Below the pieces are notes generated by a model. It did not search any database. It worked only from the letters and a program-made list of their open reading frames with translations, and had not been told where the DNA came from. A DNA stretch of 56,197 nucleotides, from positions 1 to 56,197 of the forward strand of contig JBCCIS010000034.1 of the NCBI GenBank assembly GCA_039028155.1, written 5' to 3'. Source of the DNA: Pseudomonadota bacterium (lineage in GTDB: Bacteria > Pseudomonadota > Alphaproteobacteria > SP197). Made by a program: the position numbers and the translations under genes. Of the stretch, positions 43,246-51,245 are shown piece by piece (position 1 is the stretch's first letter; each line of letters opens with the position of its first letter).

Positions 43246-44190
43246 TCAGCCAGCCAACAAGCCGTCGACGTCCGCCATCTCGTCGGGCGTCAACCGCCAG
43301 GCTGTCACGGCGGCGGCGTTCGCCTTGACCTGGGCCGGCTTGGTCGCACCGCAAATCACCGTCGAGACAACCGATTGACTGGCCAGCCAACCGATGGCGA
43401 GCTCCAGCAATGAGTGGCCGTGATCGGCGGCGAATGCCGTCAGCTTGTCGATGCGATCAAAGTTGGTGTCCGACAGCATGGCGGCATAGCGCGCATCATC
43501 ACCGCCCAGACGGTTGCTCTTCGCGGCCTTTTTGCCGCGCTTGTACTTGCCCGACAACAAACCCATCGCCAGAGGGAAATAGGGCATGATGCCCATGCCG
43601 TAGTGATCGCATGCGGGCACCACCTCGGTCTCGATCTCGCGCTCCAGAAGGTTCCATTCGTTCTGCGCGACGATGAAATGATGCGAGCGCGCCTCGCGCG
43701 CCAGCCAGTGGGCGTGGGCGACCTGCCAGCCGGCGTAGTTTGAGCATCCGGCATAACGGATCTTGCCCTGGTCGATCAGGGTGCCAAACGTATCGAGCGT
43801 CTCCTCGATCGGCGTGTGGGGATCAGGCTCGTGGTGCAGATAGACGTCGATGTGGTCGGTGCCCAGGCGCTTAAGGCTGGCCTCGCACGACTTGATGATG
43901 TAGCCGCGGGCACCCCGCGGTATGTTGCGCTGATCGTCGCCGCGTTTCATGCCGCACTTGGTCACGATCACCGCATCATGACGCTTCCTGCCCAGCGCCT
44001 TGCCCAGGAACGTCTCGGACCGGCCGTCGTCGTACATGTCGGCGGTATCGAACAGCGTAACGCCGGAATCGAGAGCGGCATGGACCACCTTCTTGGCTTC
44101 GGGCTCTTCGATCCACCAGCCCAGCGTGTTGCAGCCGATCCCGGCCAACGAGACATGCAGGCCCGAGCGGCCCATGGTGCGGTACTCCAT
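43246..44190 (-). CDS. aldo/keto reductase
   Basis: 314 residues of the AKR fold. The catalytic tetrad is visible as Asp and Tyr in DTADMYDDG, Lys in VTKCGMKRG and His in YLHHEPDP. The NADPH-binding C-terminal segment is STVICGATKPAQVKANA. It resembles the YghZ/Tas-like open-reading-frame family that reduces small aldehydes or sugars. Transcribed alone; GGAGGATCAG upstream of ATG 44190 is a strong ribosome site. Confidence 0.94.
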   Translation of the reverse strand: MEYRTMGRSGLHVSLAGIGCNTLGWWIEEPEAKKVVHAALDSGVTLFDTADMYDDGRSETFLGKALGRKRHDAVIVTKCGMKRGDDQRNIPRGARGYIIKSCEASLKRLGTDHIDVYLHHEPDPHTPIEETLDTFGTLIDQGKIRYAGCSNYAGWQVAHAHWLAREARSHHFIVAQNEWNLLEREIETEVVPACDHYGMGIMPYFPLAMGLLSGKYKRGKKAAKSNRLGGDDARYAAMLSDTNFDRIDKLTAFAADHGHSLLELAIGWLASQSVVSTVICGATKPAQVKANAAAVTAWRLTPDEMADVDGLLAG

Positions 44191-44283
44191 CTGATCCTCC
44201 TGATTTTGACGGGCGACTGTAGCGCCGATCGGACGATCCGTGAACGACCGCCGCCTTGCCCTCGCCGCGCTGGCGTCTCGACC

Positions 44284-44338
44284 GGATCATGGCGAAGTGG
44301 AACCGTGAAACGGTTCCATCAGGGCAAGATCTGCTCTA
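44284..44338. repeat. intergenic palindrome, copy C of the GTGGAACCG family
   Basis: GTGGAACCG (44297-44305), loop TGAAA, CGGTTCCAT (44311-44319), flanked by GATC (44285, 44328) and followed by ATCTGCTCTA (44329-44338), the same half-site seen in copy B. It ends eight bases before the Nudix start codon, so the repeat lies in or next to that gene's ribosome-binding region. Confidence 0.75.
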
Positions 44339-44345
44339 GGTCAGG

Positions 44346-44987
44346 ATGGCCATGACCGAAAACCCCGACCTTCATTTCGGCCCGTCGCTCAAAACCATGA
44401 TCACGGCCAACCTCGAGAGGCTCGAGCGCATGCAGCACGACGACGACGCGCTGAAGCGCGCGGCTGTCGCTTTCGTGGTGGTCGAGGGCGAACGCGACGA
44501 GGGCGCCTTCGTTCTGACCAGGCGTTCAAGCCGGCTTAAACGTCACAAAGGCCAATGGGCGCTGCCCGGCGGCCGATTGGATCCCGGCGAGACCCCTGTC
44601 GTCGCGGCGCTACGGGAGCTGTCGGAGGAGGTTGAACTCGAACTGACCGCCGACTCGGTCCTCGGGATGCTCGACGATTATCCCACCCGGTCCGGTTATC
44701 TGATCACGCCGGTCGTGGTGTGGGCGGGCAAGGCAGCATCGATGACACCCAACCCCGACGAGGTCGAGACGATCTACCGGATCGCCTTTCGCGACCTCTT
44801 CCGCCCGGATTCGCCGGAGTTCGTCACCATCCCGGAGAGCGATCGCCCGGTCATTCGCATGCCGATCGCCGGCACGAAGATCCACGCGCCGACCGCCGCC
44901 TTCATCTACCAGTTCCGCGAGGTCGGCCTGTGCGGGCGCGACACCCGCGTCGCCCACCTGGAACAGCCGGTCTTCGCCTGGCGCTGA
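44346..44987 (+). CDS. Nudix hydrolase (CoA pyrophosphatase-like)
   Basis: 213 residues. The Nudix box is complete: GRLDPGETPVVAALRELSEEV, matching GX5EX7REUXEEXGU with Val at the last Gly position. The preceding WALPGG and the LTRRSSRLKRHKGQ segment resemble the YeaB/NudL CoA-pyrophosphatase group. It would cleave a nucleoside diphosphate derivative such as oxidised CoA. ATG 44352 is a second possible start. Convergent with the molybdopterin oxidoreductase gene, 4 bases apart. Confidence 0.92.
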   Translation: MAMTENPDLHFGPSLKTMITANLERLERMQHDDDALKRAAVAFVVVEGERDEGAFVLTRRSSRLKRHKGQWALPGGRLDPGETPVVAALRELSEEVELELTADSVLGMLDDYPTRSGYLITPVVVWAGKAASMTPNPDEVETIYRIAFRDLFRPDSPEFVTIPESDRPVIRMPIAGTKIHAPTAAFIYQFREVGLCGRDTRVAHLEQPVFAWR

Positions 44988-44991
44988 GGCC

Positions 44992-47082
44992 TCAGGCTGT
45001 CTTCAGCCACACCGAGGTGTCGTGGAACAAGCCACCGCCAATCGGGGCGCCGGGATCCGATGAGATCAGCAGATTGATGCCAATGCCTTCCTCGAAGGCG
45101 TGATTGGGCCATATGCTTTCGACAATGAGTGTGCCGCGCCTGAGCCCTCCGAAGAGCTCGGCATGCAGGACGACACTGCCCTTGTCGTTGCCGATGCGCA
45201 CGCGCGCGCGATCATCGATACCCAGCGGCTGAGCGTCATCGGGATGGATCTTCACGGTCGGTCGGTCTTCGCGGGCGATGGATGTCGGTGTCTCGGTAAA
45301 GCTGGAATTCAGGAAGTTGCGCGCCGGCGCGGTGACCAGCCGAAACGGACGATCCTCCGTCGCGCTATCGATGACCTCCCAGTGATCCGGCAGGCCAGGC
45401 ATGAAGGCGGGCGTGCCTTGAGGCCCGAAGGCGTTTTGGGCATGCGACCAGTGGGCGCGAAAATGAAAGCGCCCATCGGCGTGGCCAAAACCATCGATGT
45501 AGTGGGCGGTGTCGAAGTCGGGCTGGACGTCGATCCAGTGCGCTTCCTTCAGGGTTGCCAGGTCCGCCCAGCCGGAGACGGTCAAGGTGTGGTCGATCAG
45601 CTCTTCTGGCGTCATCGTCAGGCCCGGGTGGGCGTCAGCGACGCCAAGCCGTTCTGCCAGTGCTTGGATCACCTGGTGGTTGGAGCGGCAGGTGCCCGGT
45701 GCCTCGACGACCCTGGGACCGAACATGATGTGCTGGTGGCCGCCGCCCTGGTAGAGGTCATCGTGTTCCAGAAACATGGTCGCCGGCAGGACGATATCGG
45801 CCATCTTGGCGGTCTCTGTCAGGAACTGTTCGTGGACGGCGACAAACAAATCGTCGCGCGCGAAGCCGGCATGGACCTTGGCAAGGTCGGGCGCCACCAT
45901 CATCGGATTGGTGTTCTGAATCAGCATGGCGTTGACCGGTGGGCCGTCTTTCAGCGCCGCCGTGTCGCCGGTCAGGATCGGACCGATGCGTGACTGGTCG
46001 AGCACGCGGATCGCCGGGTCGCGCGCATCGAGCCCTTCGATCATGGTGCGGTCCCAGTGGTAGATCGCGCCGTTGTTGTGGAACGCGCCGCCACCCTCGT
46101 ACTGCCAGGCACCGGTGACACTGGCGATGCAGGTGGCCGCATGCATGGCGACCGAACCATTGCGCCCGCGACAGAAACCGTAGCCCAGTCGCAGATACGT
46201 GCGCTTGGTTGTGCCAACTAACGTGGCGAAATCTTCGATCGTGCCGGCGGGGACGCCGCAGATCGTTTCGGCCCATGCGGGCGTGCGCGTCTGAAGGTGG
46301 TCTTCCAGCGCGTCCGGTTCGTCGGTGTAGCGCGCCATATAGTCGCGGTCGGCATGGCCGTCGCGGAACAGCACATGCATGACCGCACAGGCCAGCGCCG
46401 CATCGGTGCCCGGCTTGACGCAAACAAAAAGATCGGCCTGCTGCGCCGTTGCGTTTTCGTAGGTATCGACGACAACAATCTTGGCGCCCCGCTGTTTGCG
46501 GGCCTGGGTCACGTGGGTCATCACGTTGACCTGGGTATTCACCGGGTTAGTGCCCCAGATCACCACCAGGTCGCTCTTCGCCATTTCACGCGGGTCGGGT
46601 CCGGCGAGCCGGCCGGTCGCTGCGATGAAACCGGACCAGGCAAGAGTCGTGCAGATCGTGTTGTGCTGGCCGGAGTACTTCTTGACGTGGCGCAGACGAT
46701 TGATGCCGTCGCGCATCACCATCCCCATGGTGCCGGCGTAGTAGTAGGGCCACACCGATTCGGTGCCGGATGCCTGCTCAGCCTTCGTGAAGCGCTCGGC
46801 TATCTCGTCAAGCGCATCGTCCCAGGAGATTTCGGCATAGTCGCCGCTGCCCTTGGCGCCGGTCCGGCGCAGCGGTTGCAGCAGCCGGTCGGGGTGATGG
46901 ATACGCTCGGCATACCGCGCGACCTTGGCGCAGACGACGCCCGCCGTATAGGTGTTGTCACGCGCGCCATGGACACGGCCGATGGTGTGGTCGTCGATCT
47001 TCTCGACCTCCAGGGCGCAGGTGCTCGGGCAATCGTGCGGGCAGACGCTGAAGTGAATTTCCGGCGAACCGTCGCTAGGCAT
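44992..47082 (-). CDS. molybdopterin-dependent oxidoreductase with N-terminal [4Fe-4S]
   Basis: 696 residues. The N-terminus has CPHDCPSTC and a later VVCAKV Cys, binding one [4Fe-4S] cluster. The bis-MGD domains follow, with WDDALDEIAERF, VVIWGTNPVNT, LIQNTNPMM and the C-terminal RIGNDKGSVVLHAELFGGLRRGTL. No Tat signal is seen, so it is cytoplasmic. It is of the BisC/formate-dehydrogenase-like superfamily, but no partner iron-sulfur or membrane subunit is adjacent. Substrate unknown; a sulfoxide, N-oxide or formate-like reaction is possible. Confidence 0.92.
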   Translation of the reverse strand: MPSDGSPEIHFSVCPHDCPSTCALEVEKIDDHTIGRVHGARDNTYTAGVVCAKVARYAERIHHPDRLLQPLRRTGAKGSGDYAEISWDDALDEIAERFTKAEQASGTESVWPYYYAGTMGMVMRDGINRLRHVKKYSGQHNTICTTLAWSGFIAATGRLAGPDPREMAKSDLVVIWGTNPVNTQVNVMTHVTQARKQRGAKIVVVDTYENATAQQADLFVCVKPGTDAALACAVMHVLFRDGHADRDYMARYTDEPDALEDHLQTRTPAWAETICGVPAGTIEDFATLVGTTKRTYLRLGYGFCRGRNGSVAMHAATCIASVTGAWQYEGGGAFHNNGAIYHWDRTMIEGLDARDPAIRVLDQSRIGPILTGDTAALKDGPPVNAMLIQNTNPMMVAPDLAKVHAGFARDDLFVAVHEQFLTETAKMADIVLPATMFLEHDDLYQGGGHQHIMFGPRVVEAPGTCRSNHQVIQALAERLGVADAHPGLTMTPEELIDHTLTVSGWADLATLKEAHWIDVQPDFDTAHYIDGFGHADGRFHFRAHWSHAQNAFGPQGTPAFMPGLPDHWEVIDSATEDRPFRLVTAPARNFLNSSFTETPTSIAREDRPTVKIHPDDAQPLGIDDRARVRIGNDKGSVVLHAELFGGLRRGTLIVESIWPNHAFEEGIGINLLISSDPGAPIGGGLFHDTSVWLKTA

Positions 47083-47170
47083 GGCTTCTCCTGGGTTGCG
47101 CCGAACCTAGCGCGATTGCCGCCTATGCGCCAAGATACACGCAACGTCCGCAGCGTCGGGAGAATCGACC

Positions 47171-47530
47171 ATGAAAGCAGTGGGAATCGTGGTAGCCGTG
47201 CTGTTGGTGACGGCGCCGGTCGTCGCCCAGGACTCTCTATCAGGCACGTGGAACAGCGGCCTTGGCGGCATGACGCTGAAATTCGACAGCACCATGGGGA
47301 CCTACACTCTGGACCTGCAGAACCAGACGTCGTACGAGGGCGACTACACGGTCTCCGGCCAGTCGGTGACCTTCGAGAACGCCTTTGGCAGTCAGATGTG
47401 TCCAGGCGTCAAGGGCATCTATAACTTCAACGTGCTCGCCAACTCAGTGGAGTTCCTCGTTATTGAGGACCAGTGCACTGCCCGCCGCGACCAGCTGCGC
47501 GGCACATGGACAAACGCGGGTCTGCTCTAG
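47171..47530 (+). CDS. small secreted hypothetical protein
   Basis: 119 residues with a clear signal peptide (MKAVGIVVAVLLVTAPVVAQD, cleavage near VVA-QD). The mature part is beta-rich (GTWNSGLGGMTLKFDS...YTLDLQNQTSYEGDYTVSG) with two Cys (QMCPG, EDQCT) that may pair, suggesting a small lipocalin-like barrel in the periplasm. Family not recognised. Confidence 0.7.
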   Translation: MKAVGIVVAVLLVTAPVVAQDSLSGTWNSGLGGMTLKFDSTMGTYTLDLQNQTSYEGDYTVSGQSVTFENAFGSQMCPGVKGIYNFNVLANSVEFLVIEDQCTARRDQLRGTWTNAGLL

Positions 47531-47569
47531 TTAGAGGTTGATGGGGCGAGCACGCCACGGGGGCGAGCG

Positions 47570-48391
47570 ATGACGGCCGACGACGACTCCGACCACTACT
47601 ACCTCGGTGTGCACAAGGATGCGTTTCGGCGCTACCGAATGTTCAACGAGATCAACATGCCGGGGACCGCAAGTCGTCTCGCCGATCTGCCGCTGACACC
47701 GGACATGCACATTCTGGAAGTCGGCTGCGGCATTGGTGATACCGCGCGCTACTTCGCCCAGAACGTGGTGCCGGACGGCCACGTCACGGCCTTCGATCAA
47801 GCAAGTGACATCGTCAAGATCGCCGAAAAAGAAGCGCGCGATGCCGGCATCAGCAATATCACGTTCATCTGCGCCCACGCCCAGGACTTCGACTACGGGC
47901 TTGATCGCTTCGACTTCGCGCATTCGCGCTACGTCCTGTCCTATTCGCCGGACGCAGCAAGCATCGTCGCCAGTATTCTCGGTGCGCTGAAACCGAAAGG
48001 TATGTTCCTGGGCGAGGAGGTCGCCCAGAGCTACGTCAAGCACGGCAAGTCCGACTGGATCGAGAAACTAGAAGCGTGGTTTACCGCTTTGATCGAACAC
48101 GGCGGCGGACACCCCAACTATGGTCTTGAACAGCTTCCCTCGGACATGATCACGGCCGGCTTTGAGAACCTGCACGTCAACGGGTTTTGGCCAATGCAGG
48201 ATCAAGAGGAAGTCGTTGCCATGCTTCGGCTCGCGTTGTCGAACGAGATGAGACCGAACCTGGTTGCATTGGGCGTGGCGACAGACGCTGAGATCGATGC
48301 GGTTCTTGCGGCGGCTCAGGCCCCCGGCAAGGACTTCATCGTCAGCGCGGCGGCCGCGATACAGGTCGTCGGCTACAAGCCCTGGGCCTGA
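47570..48391 (+). CDS. class I SAM-dependent methyltransferase
   Basis: 273 residues. The SAM motif I is ILEVGCGIGDTARYFA, with the acidic ribose-binding residue in VTAFDQAS and post-I ICAHAQDFDYG. The fold is of the UbiE/MenG-like small-molecule type. The acceptor is not known. It starts 39 bases after the secreted-protein gene on the same strand. Confidence 0.9.
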   Translation: MTADDDSDHYYLGVHKDAFRRYRMFNEINMPGTASRLADLPLTPDMHILEVGCGIGDTARYFAQNVVPDGHVTAFDQASDIVKIAEKEARDAGISNITFICAHAQDFDYGLDRFDFAHSRYVLSYSPDAASIVASILGALKPKGMFLGEEVAQSYVKHGKSDWIEKLEAWFTALIEHGGGHPNYGLEQLPSDMITAGFENLHVNGFWPMQDQEEVVAMLRLALSNEMRPNLVALGVATDAEIDAVLAAAQAPGKDFIVSAAAAIQVVGYKPWA

Positions 48392-48413
48392 GCGAGCGCG
48401 TCGTCCAAGCACC

Positions 48414-48893
48414 TCAACGTTTTCGAGGCTGGCCGATCGCGCGGCCCGCGTTGTCGTGCCGCTCCAGATTGCCGTGGCGGTCCAGGATCTCCTGGAGTCT
48501 TTCCTGGACGTCGTCCTTGAAGATCTCAAGGCCGCGCTCGTTGAGATTGAAACCCAGCGCCATGACTTCGTTGGTCGCCGCGATGTAATCTCTTTCCGCG
48601 TGATACATCGTGTGGAACAGGCGAAAACGCTTGGCGTCGGCGGCCAAGAGCTGGGTCGTGATGCGCAGAGGATCACCTTCGCGCACCTCGTCCAGATAGT
48701 TCACGTGGGCCTCAACCACCGCGTACTCGCTGCCGCCGCGGTCCTCCAGCTTCCTGTCGCCGTTGACGATGTCCCAGAAGTTGAAGGTCGCGCTGTCGCA
48801 GATCAGCACGTAGTAGGCCATGTTGAGATGACCGAACTCGTCGATCCATTCAGGGCGGACGACGGAGTCGTAGGTCAAGAGGTCGTCGGTCAT
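48414..48893 (-). CDS. 4HBT hotdog-fold acyl-CoA thioesterase
   Basis: 159 residues. The catalytic-helix motif is EWIDEFGHLNMAYY, where the acidic residue and the GHxN pattern match 4-hydroxybenzoyl-CoA-thioesterase-like enzymes, including the betainyl-CoA thioesterases of carnitine breakdown. It would release CoA from a short acyl-CoA. Divergent from the creatinase-like gene across about 130 bases. Confidence 0.9.
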   Translation of the reverse strand: MTDDLLTYDSVVRPEWIDEFGHLNMAYYVLICDSATFNFWDIVNGDRKLEDRGGSEYAVVEAHVNYLDEVREGDPLRITTQLLAADAKRFRLFHTMYHAERDYIAATNEVMALGFNLNERGLEIFKDDVQERLQEILDRHGNLERHDNAGRAIGQPRKR

Positions 48894-49027
48894 GGCTTCT
48901 CCGCTGGCGGGTGGTGGTTGGCGGGGCGGGCGTTGTCATAGCCGACCCGCTCGGCCGCGACAATGGCTGGCGGCACCGGGCCGGGCTTGCCATCATGGCG
49001 CCTGTCACCACTGGCCGGAGTACCAGC

Positions 49028-50182
49028 ATGCCTTACCTGCACTTTTCCGAAGACGAACTGGCGGCACGCCGCGCGAAGACCGTTGCGGCGATGAATCAAC
49101 GCGGCTTCGACGCGCTGCTGCTGTTCAAGCAGGAGAGCATGTACTACCTGACCGGATACGACACCGCCGGCTACTCTCTGTTCCAGTGTTTCATGCTGTT
49201 CGCCGACGGGTCGATGACGCTGGTGACGCGCTCCGCCGACCGCGAGCAGGCAGCCTATACTTCGGTGATCCCGGATGTCCGCATCTGGGTCGACCGCGGC
49301 GGTGCCAACCCGGCCGATGACGTCAAGGCGGTGTTGGAGGAGAAAGGTATCGCCGGTGGCAAGGTCGGTGTTGAGCTGCACGCCTGGTGTCTGACCGGCC
49401 AACGCTGGGTCATGGTCGAGGGCGCGCTTCAGGGGTTCTGTTCCTGGGAAGACGCCACCGACCTCGTCCAATCTCAGCGCATCGTCAAGAGCGAGAGCGA
49501 GCTTACCTATGTGCGAAAGGCCGGCACCCTGGCGGATGCGGCACTCGGCGCCTTGAACGACGCGATCGAGCCGGGCGTCGACGAGGGCCACCTCTATGCC
49601 GTCATGAACAACGCGATCTTCGAGGGCGGCGGTGACTATTCGGCCAGTCGCGGCATCATCGGTTCGGGCGAGGGCGCGCTTCTGGTGCGTTACTTCACCG
49701 GACGCGCGAAGGTCGGCGCGAACGATCAGGTGCAGCTGGAGTTCGGCGCGGCCTATCGCCACTACCACGCCTGTATCATGCGCACGGTCCTGACCGGCAA
49801 CGTCAGTGCACGGCATCAGGCCATGCGCGCGGCCTGTGTCGAGGCGCTTGCTGCCTGCCAGGACGTTGCCAAGCCTGGCGCCCTGTTCGGTGAAATCTAC
49901 GACGCCCACGCGCGCGTCGTTGACGCGCACGGGCTGGAAGACTGCCGCCTTAACGCCTGCGGCTATTCGCTCTCGGCAAACTATTCGCCATCGTGGATGG
50001 AAGAACCGATGATCTATCCGGCCAACCCGACGGTGATTGAACCAGGCATGGTCATCTTCATGCACATGATCTTGGTCGACAGCGCTAACCGGCTTACCAT
50101 GTCGCTTGGCGAAACCGGTATTGTGCATGCGGATCGATTTGAGCCGGTCTCGACCATGCCGCATGATCTGGTGGTCAAATAG
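49028..50182 (+). CDS. M24/creatinase-like hydrolase, metal ligands replaced
   Basis: 384 residues from ATG 49028 (the frame is open to 48911). The creatinase N-terminal domain (FDALLLFKQESMYYLTGYDTAGY) and a pita-bread C-terminal domain are present. The canonical metal Asp pair is changed: LEFGAAYRHYHACIMRT has Glu for the first Asp and Cys in place of the second. The His and first Glu ligand regions read GYSLSANYSPSWME and FMHMILVD. Creatinase and ectoine hydrolase (DoeA) are non-peptidase relatives that also lack the usual metal set. A C-N hydrolase of a small amine compound is therefore likelier than an aminopeptidase. A PhyH oxygenase gene follows 15 bases later. Confidence 0.85.
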   Translation: MPYLHFSEDELAARRAKTVAAMNQRGFDALLLFKQESMYYLTGYDTAGYSLFQCFMLFADGSMTLVTRSADREQAAYTSVIPDVRIWVDRGGANPADDVKAVLEEKGIAGGKVGVELHAWCLTGQRWVMVEGALQGFCSWEDATDLVQSQRIVKSESELTYVRKAGTLADAALGALNDAIEPGVDEGHLYAVMNNAIFEGGGDYSASRGIIGSGEGALLVRYFTGRAKVGANDQVQLEFGAAYRHYHACIMRTVLTGNVSARHQAMRAACVEALAACQDVAKPGALFGEIYDAHARVVDAHGLEDCRLNACGYSLSANYSPSWMEEPMIYPANPTVIEPGMVIFMHMILVDSANRLTMSLGETGIVHADRFEPVSTMPHDLVVK

Positions 50183-50197
50183 CGAGGGGACATCGCC

Positions 50198-51025
50198 ATG
50201 CCTGACGCACCGGCCCGCGCCGTAACGACGGACGAAGTCACGCAGTTCGACGACGATGGCGTTGTCTGTTTAAAGGGCGTTCTGCCGCAGCATTGGGTGG
50301 GTGTCTTGGAACAGGGCATTGCCGGTGCCATGGCGTCGGCGGGGCGCTATACGCGCCGTCAGTCCGATGGCGATGATCCCGGCCTTTTCTTCAGCGATTA
50401 CGGCGCGTCCGCCCGCGTGCCCGACCTGATGGATTACGCCCTACACTCGCCGGTTGGCGAGATCGCGGCGACGCTGCTTTGCTCGAAGCGCTCGAACTTT
50501 CTCTATGACGCCGTTTGGGTGAAGGAGCCGGGTACGGCCAAACCGAGCGCCTGGCATCAGGACCAGCCTTACTACGCGGTCGACGGCAGGCAGATCTGTA
50601 TTGTCTGGGCGCCAGTCGACCCGGTGCCGGAAGATGTCGTGCTGCGCTGCGTGCGGGGATCTCATCGTTGGGGCAAGGCGTTCAAGCCTCTGCGTTTCAA
50701 GGATCTCGGCGATTATGGTCGGAACGGCGCCGACGGTTACGCCGAGCCGCCGGATATCGACCGCGATCACGCCGATGCCATTCTGGCGCCCGCCATGGAG
50801 CCGGGCGACCTCTTGGTGTTTCACGGCATGTGCATGCATGGCGCGCCGGGCAATAGCCAAGCCGGACGAAGCCGACGTGTCGTTTCGACCACGTGGGTCG
50901 GCGACGACGCCGTCTATATCGAACGCCCGGGCGAGATGGAGCCGGACTTCTCCGATCGCGGCCTCAAGCCTGGCGAACCGCTCGATGCGCCGGCCTTTCC
51001 GCGCGTCTACGAGCGAACGCTGTAA
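50198..51025 (+). CDS. phytanoyl-CoA dioxygenase (PhyH) family oxygenase
   Basis: 275 residues. The triad is in SAWHQDQPYY (His, Asp) and FHGMCMHGAPGN (distal His), with Arg in RSRRVVSTTW for 2OG. It is of the PhyH superfamily that includes ectoine hydroxylase, but the EctD signature WHSDFETWH is absent, so that identity is not supported. It follows the creatinase-like gene by 15 bases with GAGGGG as ribosome site; the two are one operon. Confidence 0.9.
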   Translation: MPDAPARAVTTDEVTQFDDDGVVCLKGVLPQHWVGVLEQGIAGAMASAGRYTRRQSDGDDPGLFFSDYGASARVPDLMDYALHSPVGEIAATLLCSKRSNFLYDAVWVKEPGTAKPSAWHQDQPYYAVDGRQICIVWAPVDPVPEDVVLRCVRGSHRWGKAFKPLRFKDLGDYGRNGADGYAEPPDIDRDHADAILAPAMEPGDLLVFHGMCMHGAPGNSQAGRSRRVVSTTWVGDDAVYIERPGEMEPDFSDRGLKPGEPLDAPAFPRVYERTL

Positions 51026-51099
51026 GCCCCGGCAGACCACGCCACCCGAGAGCAGACCCGCGTTACGTGGTACCGGTCTCGCCCCACTCTAGTCCTCCC

Positions 51100-51202
51100 A
51101 TGCCGGACAAGCGTAGCGCAGATCCAGCATCCAAGAACACGTGAACCGGCATACCGGCCGCTGTCCGTGTTCATGGGCCCCGGGTCAAGCCCGGTGCGCG
51201 AG
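51100..51202. repeat. REP-like palindromic intergenic element
   Basis: The 220-base gap between two convergent genes contains ATGCCGGACAAGCGTAGCG, a GAACACG/CGTGTTC inverted pair (51134-51171), and CCGGG-TCAAG-CCCGG (51180-51194). ATGCCGGAC and GGGTCAAGCCCGG are the kind of cores seen in alphaproteobacterial REP elements. It sits where a bidirectional terminator would be expected. It is unrelated in sequence to copies A-C. Confidence 0.5.
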
Positions 51203-51245
51203 GAGGTAAGGGCTGGCGCAGGTTCCGCGTAAACGGGGAAGAGAC

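Noticed and set aside
48890-50164. 424-codon minus-strand open frame
   Set aside because: Antisense of the creatinase-like gene; composition typical of a shadow frame.
50198-51025. Ectoine hydroxylase EctD
   Set aside because: PhyH family triad is present but the EctD signature around WHSDFETWH is missing.
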